Positions 1 through 5,385 of a DNA stretch of 9,580 nt are shown in pieces. The stretch is from Lachnospiraceae bacterium (GTDB lineage: Bacteria; Bacillota_A; Clostridia; Lachnospirales; Lachnospiraceae). Positions within the stretch are counted from its first letter, which is position 1; every line of letters begins with the position of its first letter. The DNA lies in assembly GCA_024684065.1 (NCBI GenBank), contig JAIKXO010000055.1, positions 1-9,580 on the forward strand. The letters run 5' to 3'. Below the pieces are notes generated by a model, which saw nothing but the letters and a program-made list of their open reading frames with translations, was not told the DNA's origin and did no database searches. Made by a program: the position numbers and the translations under genes.

Positions 1-985
1 TCCTTGCCGCTAACAGGTCTTCCCCTTTTGCCACCACATACGGTGCCGGCATTTCATCCGGATCATACTTTAGCGCTACCGCAAAATGGGTCGGGTTCGT
101 AATGACCACATCAGCTTTAGGAACGGCAGACATCATACGCCTTCTCGATGCTTCCATCATCCTCTGTCTCTGCTTCGCCTTGATCTTAGGATCTCCTTCG
201 GCGTTCTTCATCTCGTCCTTTACTTCCTGCTTGGTCATCTTTATATCCTCATGGAATTTATGCTTCTGATAAGCATAGTCAGCAAAGCCCAGAACGATAT
301 AACATGCGCTGACTTTTATTCCCATGTTGATAACAATATTGCCAAAGAACTGGATCGCCTGCTTTATAGACATATCATAAAGCATGAAGACCGTAGATAC
401 TTCTCCTATAATGGTCGAATAGGCAACTCCTCCGATAATCCCCAGCTTGATCAGAGATTTTAAAAGATCGACCATCTTGCTTAATGAAAAGATCTTTTTA
501 AATCCCTTTACAGGATTCAGTTTGCTTAATTTAGGCTTAAGCGGTTTCGTGGTCGGCTTCCATTTGACCTGTACAAGGTTCACGATAAATCCGACTATAA
601 ACGCAACAAGAAGAAAAGGGGCAAGATACAGAAGCACTCTCAGAATCACAGACATGTAAAGCTTGCGTATATAAAGCTGGGGCGTATCTCCACCTACAAA
701 CGTTGAAATGTCACCCATCTGAGAATATACAGAATTAAAGGTTTCGATAAATCGAAGTCCCAGTGTCCCGCAATAGACCTTCATGGTGATAAACATAAAA
801 AGAAGGGTTACCGCGGTTTCCAACTCCCTGCTCTTGGCGACATTACCTTCTTTTCTGGTATCATTTTTTTTCTTTGCCGTAGGCTCCTCGGTCTTTTCGC
901 CTCCGGGACCGTCCTTTGCAAAGAACTGAAGATCCAGCTCAAATAAACGAATATTAAATTCTTCTCCCCGATCCTTATTAATCAT
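1..985 (-). CDS. flhB: Flagellar export gate and switch protein FlhB, C-terminus cut by window edge
   Basis: FlhB is the cytoplasmic-membrane component of the flagellar type III export apparatus. Its autocleaving cytoplasmic domain switches substrate export from rod/hook to filament type. The first 328 codons are visible. They show a charged N-terminus with LQFFAKDGPGGEKTE (about residues 19-33), TARKEG-like KNDTRKEGNVAKSREL, four hydrophobic segments (about 57-80, 112-138, 180-205, 213-237) and the cleavage motif NPTH at residues 297-300 (bases 86-97), followed by FAVAL. The family cleaves between N and P. The frame is open to base 1, so the remaining C-terminal part lies outside. The ATG at 985 is the only in-frame ATG near the N-terminus, but no clear Shine-Dalgarno precedes it, and homologues usually begin close to residue 12. 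It follows fliR after 72 bases, as a separate gene and not a FliR-FlhB fusion. Confidence 0.96.
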   Translation of the reverse strand, partial: MINKDRGEEFNIRLFELDLQFFAKDGPGGEKTEEPTAKKKNDTRKEGNVAKSRELETAVTLLFMFITMKVYCGTLGLRFIETFNSVYSQMGDISTFVGGDTPQLYIRKLYMSVILRVLLYLAPFLLVAFIVGFIVNLVQVKWKPTTKPLKPKLSKLNPVKGFKKIFSLSKMVDLLKSLIKLGIIGGVAYSTIIGEVSTVFMLYDMSIKQAIQFFGNIVINMGIKVSACYIVLGFADYAYQKHKFHEDIKMTKQEVKDEMKNAEGDPKIKAKQRQRMMEASRRRMMSAVPKADVVITNPTHFAVALKYDPDEMPAPYVVAKGEDLLAAR

Positions 986-1051
986 AACAAAGTTTTTATA
1001 TTATAAATACTTTGCGGCCAAAATCCGTTTTACGCCGTTTCGGCATTATTA

Positions 1052-1067
1052 CCCTGTTTATACAGGG
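1052..1067 (-). repeat. Small inverted repeat overlapping the fliR stop codon
   Basis: CCCTGT and ACAGGG form a perfect 6-bp stem with a 4-base loop across the fliR TAA. A second small stem, GCCG/CGGC with a 3-base loop, lies at 1034-1044 in the same gap before flhB. Neither is followed by a T-tract in the transcribed direction, so these are not convincing terminators. They could slow ribosomes or shape mRNA processing between fliR and flhB, or be chance. Confidence 0.35.
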
Positions 1068-1852
1068 CTTCTGGCCATACTCTCAACCATAACAGTCATC
1101 ATTGCTTTCATTTCCCGGAAAATAAAATCCGTTATATTGGGAAGGACGTATACCGTGATAAACAATATTGCAAATCCGGCAAAGATCTTTATCTGCACTC
1201 CCACGGAAAACATATTGATCTGAGGGGCGGATTTTGCAAGTATGCCAAGTACGACATTTGTGAGCATTATCGCTACAACAACCGGAAGGCAGAGCCTGAA
1301 GGCTATGCTCATGTAGTCCCTTAAGAACTGGATAATAGCGAGATTTATCTTTTCAGAATCAAATCTCGCGCCGCCTATCGGGATCAGATTATAGGTCTCT
1401 ATCATCGCCCTGATGAAGTAATGGTGCATCCCGGTGATGACCATCATGAGGCTCACCACGTACTGGTACATTATCCCGGTAAAACCAACCGGATTATTCG
1501 TGGAAGGATCTAAGAGCTGTACCATCGAAAGCCCGATCTCCATGTCGGCAAGCCTTCCCGCGAAGCTCATGACAGATTCTATCAGATTTGCCCCCCACCC
1601 TATGATAAGCCCCGTCATAGCCTCCTTAAGCACCAACGCGGCATATCCATATACCGTGTTATATGACAGCGGTGAGTGCACCGGCATCACAGCGTATACT
1701 ATGAGCGCTAAGAAGATGGAAAGTCCGGCTTTAAAACGCCTCGGCACGTTCCTGATAGAAAAGAAAGGAGCCGTTACTACAAAGGAAGCCATCCTCACCA
1801 CTATCAGCAAGAAGATTTCAAGATCCTCGAAGGAAAAGGAATATTCCCACAT
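1058..1852 (-). CDS. fliR: Flagellar export gate protein FliR
   Basis: FliR is an integral membrane subunit of the export gate, forming the FliP-FliQ-FliR pore complex through which unfolded rod, hook and filament subunits leave the cell. The 264-residue product has the usual length and about six hydrophobic segments (about 10-30, 42-60, 68-92, 125-145, 180-205, 218-242). Family hallmarks are visible: GxANLIESVMSFAGRLADMEIG (about 87-107), the DPSTNNPVGF stretch (115-124) and the conserved APQINMFSVG (209-218) before the last membrane segment. The ATG at 1852 lies six bases after the fliQ stop, with only a weak GGGAT-like ribosome site, so translational coupling to fliQ is likely (inference). 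A short inverted repeat overlaps its stop codon. The antisense open frame over it is a shadow. Confidence 0.97.
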   Translation of the reverse strand: MWEYSFSFEDLEIFLLIVVRMASFVVTAPFFSIRNVPRRFKAGLSIFLALIVYAVMPVHSPLSYNTVYGYAALVLKEAMTGLIIGWGANLIESVMSFAGRLADMEIGLSMVQLLDPSTNNPVGFTGIMYQYVVSLMMVITGMHHYFIRAMIETYNLIPIGGARFDSEKINLAIIQFLRDYMSIAFRLCLPVVVAIMLTNVVLGILAKSAPQINMFSVGVQIKIFAGFAILFITVYVLPNITDFIFREMKAMMTVMVESMARSPV

Positions 1853-1858
1853 ATCCCG

Positions 1859-2125
1859 CTATACATACAGGGCGAAGTTACCCCAAAGATCCTCCATCAG
1901 CCCTGTGATATTATTTGCGATCCACTGTCCTACGAGCATTATCACCAGGAAAATCCCTATAAACTTGGGCACAAAGGTAAGCGTCTGCTCCTGAATGGAG
2001 GTCACAGTCTGAAAAATACTTACTGCAAGGCCCACGATCAAAGAAACAAGAAGCATCGGGGCCGCGCAAAGAACAACAGTATATAAAGTCTGCCTGGTGA
2101 TATCTACTACTGTTTCAACTGTCAT
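1859..2125 (-). CDS. fliQ: Flagellar export gate protein FliQ
   Basis: FliQ is the small two-helix membrane subunit present in several copies in the FliPQR export gate. The 88-residue product is the usual family length. It has two hydrophobic helices (about 14-38 and 53-72) separated by the highly conserved loop SIFQTVTSIQEQTLTFVPK (36-54). The ATG at 2125 is supported by a good GGAGGG ribosome site at 2134-2139 with eight bases of spacing. It follows fliP after a 97-base gap, unusually wide for this tightly packed cluster, and is separated from fliR by only six bases. Confidence 0.97.
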   Translation of the reverse strand: MTVETVVDITRQTLYTVVLCAAPMLLVSLIVGLAVSIFQTVTSIQEQTLTFVPKFIGIFLVIMLVGQWIANNITGLMEDLWGNFALYV

Positions 2126-2167
2126 ACATCATTCCCTCCGGTAACTGTACCAAAACAGCCTGCACAT

Positions 2168-2182
2168 CCGGCTTTCCTGAAA
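2168..2182. repeat. 15-base motif shared with the motA-flbD gap
   Basis: Exact copy of the motif at 8688-8702, in the 97-base stretch between the fliP stop and fliQ start. The flanking bases differ between the two copies, so the shared unit ends sharply at 15 bases. Confidence 0.6.
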
Positions 2183-2224
2183 TTCCTGTCCACAAAGTCA
2201 GCCGGCTTCCCGGTCTGGTTTTCA

Positions 2225-3112
2225 TCAGTAAAAAGTCTTTACAAGATTTACAATGACCAGATTCCAGCCGTCCGCAAGCACAAAAAGCAATATCTTAAAC
2301 GGCATTGATATAGTCGTAGGCGGAAGCATCATCATACCCATTGACATAAGCGTTGACGCTACAACCATATCTATGACTATAAAGGGAATATAGATCAGAA
2401 AGCCTATAATAAAGGCTGTCCTAAGCTCACTGATCATAAAGGACGGAACTAATACCCTCGTGGGGATGTCTTCAACGCTGTCCACAGACTCGATACCCTC
2501 AATATCTAAGAACATCCTCACATCCTTTTGCTGTGTCTGCCCGTACATAAATTCCCTGAGAGGCTTTAACGCTGTATCCAGAAATTCATCCTGATCCATC
2601 TCCCCCGCCTCAAAGGGCTTTACCGCCGTATCGTTTATCTGGGTGATGACCGGATTCATAATAAAAAAAGTCAGAAACAGAGAAAGCCCCACAAGCACCT
2701 GATTCGGAGGTGCCGTCTGTGTTCCTAACGCCGTTCTGACAAAATGCAAAACTATAAGTATTCTCGAGAACGACGTCATCATGATGACGATAGTGGGCGC
2801 TAACGATATTAACGTAAGCGTAATAAGAATCCGAAGCGTTCCCGATAGATTCCCCTGCCCGTCCCTGTAGGTCACGGTAAGGTCATTTGAAACATTCAGC
2901 TCCCGAAGATCCTCAGCGCTCTCTGCCGAACCCGGTCTGTTTATAACTGTATTATTTTCGTTTATATCGTCCTCATCGATGATGCCTATATCGTTATAAG
3001 CTGAATCCACAGCGTATACGGATGTCCTAAGCAGGCATGATAAGATCAATAATGTCAGCGCGCATAACAAGACCTTTAACGGCCAGCCCGCAACCATCTT
3101 ACATCTATTCAT
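2225..3112 (-). CDS. fliP: Flagellar export gate protein FliP
   Basis: FliP is the main pore-forming subunit of the flagellar type III export gate. The ATG at 3112 overlaps the fliO stop (ATGAATAG arrangement), giving 295 residues. A longer in-frame reading back to 3208 runs inside fliO and is rejected. Residues 1-34 look like a cleavable signal peptide: positive start, hydrophobic core LLCALTLLILSCLL, and VYA before a likely cut. Residues 35-90 form an acidic extracytoplasmic stretch. The core domain then shows the family signatures LAPTIVIMMTSFSRILIVL (about 105-123), GTQTAPPNQVLVGLSLFLTFFIM (about 130-152), KPLREFM (183-189), SELRTAFIIGFLIYIPFIVIDM (about 228-249), MGMMMLPP (258-265) and the C-terminal PFKILLFVLADGW (271-283). 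It is probably translationally coupled to fliO. Confidence 0.97.
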   Translation of the reverse strand: MNRCKMVAGWPLKVLLCALTLLILSCLLRTSVYAVDSAYNDIGIIDEDDINENNTVINRPGSAESAEDLRELNVSNDLTVTYRDGQGNLSGTLRILITLTLISLAPTIVIMMTSFSRILIVLHFVRTALGTQTAPPNQVLVGLSLFLTFFIMNPVITQINDTAVKPFEAGEMDQDEFLDTALKPLREFMYGQTQQKDVRMFLDIEGIESVDSVEDIPTRVLVPSFMISELRTAFIIGFLIYIPFIVIDMVVASTLMSMGMMMLPPTTISMPFKILLFVLADGWNLVIVNLVKTFY

Positions 3113-3491
3113 CGGATCTACCGCCCTTATCCTTGGAAATGCCTTGTTTAAGAGCCAGTATTCTGCGGAAGGCACCCGACTTCGTGCTGTCATCCCCGGC
3201 AAATTCAAGCTCTTCCTCGTCTATCTCGGAAATAAGGCTGACTTCATCTTTTCCTATAGCCAGGACATAATATCTCCTGCCTATTCTGATAAGCTCCAGA
3301 TACTTATTATTGGCTATCCGGAATCCCTCAATTATCTCGAAATTATTGGAAAAACTCTGTTTTTTCTGATAATTTCCGACAACCCTTGTCGCCACTATGG
3401 TGATCGCAAGAACAAAGATAAACGCAAGCAGTACAGTCGCAAATTGAGCTGCACTGTCTATCCGTGATGTTCCCGTAAGCAGTGCAGTCAT
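3105..3491 (-). CDS. fliO: FliO-like flagellar biosynthesis protein (called FliZ in Bacillus)
   Basis: FliO is a bitopic membrane protein that helps FliP assemble into the export gate. The 128-residue product has a short N-terminal tail, one membrane segment at about 16-38 (FATVLLAFIFVLAITIVATRV), and a cytoplasmic region. That region contains FEIIEGFRIANNKYLELIRIGRRYYVLAIG, the typical FliO pattern of a short beta-rich domain ('...K.L.LI.IG.RYYVLAI.KDEVSLI'), followed by a charged tail. Sequence conservation in this family is low, so the call rests on this pattern together with its position between cheY and fliP, the same as in Bacillus subtilis. The start lies four bases after the cheY stop, and the stop overlaps the fliP start. 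Confidence 0.88.
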   Translation of the reverse strand: MTALLTGTSRIDSAAQFATVLLAFIFVLAITIVATRVVGNYQKKQSFSNNFEIIEGFRIANNKYLELIRIGRRYYVLAIGKDEVSLISEIDEEELEFAGDDSTKSGAFRRILALKQGISKDKGGRSDE

Positions 3492-3495
3492 TTTA

Positions 3496-3858
3496 TCAGC
3501 CTATAACCTTCTTTACGGCCTCAATAACACGATCCGCCTGGAAAGGCTTAACTATGAAGTCCTTTGCGCCGGCCTGTATGGACTCTATAACCATTGCCTG
3601 CTGACCCATGGCTGAGCACATGATAACCATTGCCCCGGGATCTCCCTCCTTGATCTTCTTCAGGGCCTGGATCCCATCCATCTCAGGCATTGTGATATCC
3701 ATAAGTACAAGATCCGGCTTCAGCTCGCTGTACTTCTCTACAGCCTTTGCCCCGTTCTCCGCTTCACCAACAACATTATAACCGTTTTTCGTGAGAATAT
3801 CCTTGATCATCATTCTCATGAAAGCTGCATCGTCGCTGATTAAAATATTTTTTGCCAT
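3496..3858 (-). CDS. cheY: Chemotaxis response regulator CheY
   Basis: CheY is a single-domain response regulator that is phosphorylated by CheA and binds the flagellar switch to change rotation. The 120-residue product is one complete receiver domain. It has the acidic pair D9/D10, phosphoacceptor D54 in LVLMDITMPEMDG, S82 at the conserved Ser/Thr position (MCSAM), F101 at the aromatic switch position and K104 in FIVKPF. There is no output domain. The ATG at 3858 has a good AGGAG ribosome site eight to nine bases upstream. It lies between the switch protein genes and fliO, as in Bacillus-type fla/che operons. The 240-base gap before it holds palindromic repeats that might affect its expression relative to fliY. 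Confidence 0.97.
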   Translation of the reverse strand: MAKNILISDDAAFMRMMIKDILTKNGYNVVGEAENGAKAVEKYSELKPDLVLMDITMPEMDGIQALKKIKEGDPGAMVIMCSAMGQQAMVIESIQAGAKDFIVKPFQADRVIEAVKKVIG

Positions 3859-3912
3859 TTTCTACTCTCCTGTCTTTAAACCATATTATTGATTCCGTGG
3901 TTTTATATATAA

Positions 3913-3926
3913 GAAGGTTCCCCTTC
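3913..3926 (-). repeat. Short inverted repeat in the cheY leader
   Basis: GAAGG and CCTTC form a 5-bp stem with a 4-base loop about 55 bases before the cheY start. In the transcribed direction it is followed by TTATATATAAAA. The stem is short and the following run is not a true T-tract, so a terminator call is not justified. It may be chance. Confidence 0.25.
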
Positions 3927-3944
3927 CTATAAACACTTTTAATA

Positions 3945-3989
3945 TATGTCAGAAAATTCTCTTCGAGAACTTTTTGACGCTCTGATTTT
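3945..3989 (-). repeat. Palindromic intergenic repeat, copy A
   Basis: This 45-base unit recurs at 4037-4081 with 41 of 45 positions identical. Its core at 3948-3978 is a near-perfect 31-base palindrome: arms GTCAGAAA and TTTTTGAC, inner arms TTCTC and GAGAA, and a 3-base loop TTC. It reads through both strands alike and would form a long hairpin in RNA or cruciform in DNA. In the transcribed direction the stem arm ends in a T-run, so partial terminator or processing activity is possible. No protein explains it. It resembles a REP/MITE-like or regulatory palindrome (inference). Confidence 0.85.
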
Positions 3990-4017
3990 GCCGCCTTAAA
4001 CAGCGTATACAAGGTAT

Positions 4018-4034
4018 GGTTTGCTTCACAAACC
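4018..4034 (-). repeat. Small inverted repeat between the two palindromic copies
   Basis: GGTTTG and CAAACC form a perfect 6-bp stem with a 5-base loop in the spacer between the two 45-base repeats. It is directly adjacent to copy B. It has no T-tract and no known match that I recognise. Confidence 0.35.
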
Positions 4035-4036
4035 CT

Positions 4037-4081
4037 TATGTCAAAAAATTCTCTTCGAGAACTTTTTGACCCGTTGATTTT
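4037..4081 (-). repeat. Palindromic intergenic repeat, copy B
   Basis: Second copy of the 45-base unit, 92 bases from the first. Its palindromic core at 4040-4070 has fully matched 8-base outer arms (GTCAAAAA and TTTTTGAC), one mismatched pair, 5-bp inner arms TTCTC/GAGAA and the loop TTC. The single base that differs from copy A inside the core makes copy B a better palindrome. On the transcribed strand its far end contains a perfect TTGACA, but no matching -10 box lies at normal spacing. No further copy is seen in the window. Confidence 0.85.
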
Positions 4082-4098
4082 ACAAAGTAAAATCAGCG
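4072..4098 (-). terminator. Hairpin directly after the fliY stop, possible attenuator or mRNA processing site
   Basis: CGTTGATTTTAC and GTAAAATCAGCG pair over 12 positions (one G-T wobble) around a 3-base loop, starting at the base next to the fliY TAA. It overlaps the end of palindromic repeat copy B. In the transcribed direction the stem is followed by GGTCAAAAAG and not a T-tract, so it is not a standard intrinsic terminator. A 3'-end stabiliser or partial attenuator between fliY and cheY is a reasonable reading (inference). Confidence 0.4.
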
Positions 4099-5382
4099 TT
4101 AAGTAATAATCTCGGTTACTCGGACACCGAAGTTTTCTTCGATTACGACAACCTCTCCCCGCGCGACCATCTTGCCGTTTACCAGTACATCGACGGGCTC
4201 TCCGGCGATCCTGTCAAGCTCTATGATCGTTCCGGGCGCAAAATCAAGAATATCGCTGATGGCTTTGCTGGTCCGTCCAAGCTCTACGGTGACCTCCAGG
4301 GGCACATCCTTTATTAATGAAATGTTCTCCTGGCTCTGAAGGGCGTTTACATCGCTTGAAAACGCCTGGAAGGAGGCCGGCTGGATATTCAGGTTAGGCT
4401 GCTGCATCATAGGCTGCCCCATCATGGGGGCCCCCATCATCTGACCGCCCATCATAGGCTGGCCCATGTTCATGCCCTGCTGCATCATAGGCTGCCCCAT
4501 GCCCATGTTCATGCCCTGCTGCATCATAGGCTGCCCCGTACCCATATTCATACCCTGCTGCATGGACATATCCATCTGCTGCGGCTGGGCCGGCATGGGT
4601 GCCGGAGCCGGAGGCGGAGGAGGCGGCGCAGGTGCCGGAGCGGGTTCGGGTTGTGAACCTCCCGGATCCTGGCTGCTCATGAAGTAATTGTAGAGGTCCT
4701 TCGCAAAATCAACCGGGTAAAGCTGCATGATCTTCGAATCGATAAGCTCTCCGATCTGCATCCTGAAAGTTATCTTAACAAAGGTTCCGTTTAAGAAAGA
4801 AGATACATCGCCAATGTCCAGGTTTTCCAGTTCCACCCTGCTGGCCTCCGGAGGGGAGATATCGATCATCTTTCCAAGCATTGATGAGAGCGAGGTCGCG
4901 CTTGAACCCATCATCTGGTTCATCGCTTCCGAAATAGCGCTTAAATGCAGCTCGGAAAGCTCATCATCAATATTGGTACCGTCACCGCCCATCATAAGGT
5001 CGGTAATTATCTTTACGTCCTCCTCCTTTAAGACCATAATGTTGGTCCCGTCAAGGCCTACGGTATATTTTATCTTAACAAAGACGCAGGGGCGTTCATA
5101 GTCTTCTACTATCTGATCCCAGGTCGCAAGCTCCACGACGGGAGTTGTAATATTAACCTTCTGATTTACCAGATTATTGAGAGTGGTCGCCGAGGTGCCC
5201 ATGCTGATATTGGCAACTTCTCCAATGGCATCCTTTTCAATGTCCGTAAGAAGACTTTCGTCCGGGCTCGAGCCGCTGCCTGAGGAGGCTTCAAACCCGC
5301 CGGAGGTGTCGGATGAAGAATCATCATCGCCTCCCATCATGCCATTAAGCAAGGCATTTATCTCGTCCTGGGACAGGTCCAT
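4099..5382 (-). CDS. fliY: Flagellar switch protein FliY (CheC-type phosphatase fused to FliN domain)
   Basis: FliY sits in the rotor C-ring, replaces FliN, and can dephosphorylate CheY-P. The 427-residue product starts with a FliM-like CheY-binding peptide, LSQDEINALLNG (3-14), then an acidic/Ser-Gly linker. A CheC-type domain (about 42-235) follows with two intact phosphatase motifs of the form [D/S]xxxExxN...P: D51/E55/N58 with P81, and S148/E152/N155 with P178. Residues 245-330 are a low-complexity linker: a proline-alanine tract including six consecutive prolines, then a methionine-glutamine-glycine repeat array. The C-terminal FliN/SpoA domain (about 355-427) contains VPLEVTVELGRT and VDVLVNGKMVARGEVVVIEENFGVRV. 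Bacillus subtilis FliY is about 378 residues, so the extra length is in this linker. The ATG lies three bases after the fliM stop, with a GGAGGGG ribosome site inside the fliM end. No separate fliN gene is present here. Confidence 0.96.
   Translation of the reverse strand: MDLSQDEINALLNGMMGGDDDSSSDTSGGFEASSGSGSSPDESLLTDIEKDAIGEVANISMGTSATTLNNLVNQKVNITTPVVELATWDQIVEDYERPCVFVKIKYTVGLDGTNIMVLKEEDVKIITDLMMGGDGTNIDDELSELHLSAISEAMNQMMGSSATSLSSMLGKMIDISPPEASRVELENLDIGDVSSFLNGTFVKITFRMQIGELIDSKIMQLYPVDFAKDLYNYFMSSQDPGGSQPEPAPAPAPPPPPPAPAPMPAQPQQMDMSMQQGMNMGTGQPMMQQGMNMGMGQPMMQQGMNMGQPMMGGQMMGAPMMGQPMMQQPNLNIQPASFQAFSSDVNALQSQENISLIKDVPLEVTVELGRTSKAISDILDFAPGTIIELDRIAGEPVDVLVNGKMVARGEVVVIEENFGVRVTEIIT
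4453..4563 (-). repeat. Tandem coding repeat, methionine-rich 13-residue units in FliY
   Basis: FliY residues 274-310 are two full 13-residue units, MQQGMNMGxGQPM, and a third shortened to 11 residues. More degenerate MMGxPMM repeats continue to about residue 326. The DNA is repeated too, with 39-base spacing and nearly identical codons, which fits expansion by slippage or unequal recombination. About 23 methionines fall within residues 263-326. Confidence 0.9.
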
Positions 5383-5385
5383 CTA

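Noticed and set aside
1000..1028. TATAAT upstream of flhB as a promoter
   Set aside because: No acceptable -35 element lies 16-18 bases upstream (ACGGAT and neighbours do not match), and the region is AT-rich enough for a chance -10.
1434..1994. Plus-strand 186-codon open frame over fliR/fliQ
   Set aside because: It is antisense to two clearly conserved membrane genes, has no ribosome site or motif, and its composition mirrors the opposite strand's codon bias.
3113..3208. Longer N-terminus for FliP beginning inside fliO
   Set aside because: The extra 32 codons overlap fliO in another frame and would place the signal peptide internally. ATG at 3112 fits the signal peptide and the stop/start overlap.
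3776..4012. Minus-strand 78-codon open frame running through repeat copy A into cheY
   Set aside because: It is out of frame with cheY, is built from palindromic repeat sequence, and has no supporting ribosome site. The repeat explains it better than a gene.
4014..4045. TTGACA at the end of repeat copy B as a cheY promoter
   Set aside because: The -35 is perfect but no -10-like hexamer occurs 16-18 bases downstream, so it is probably a by-product of the palindrome arm.
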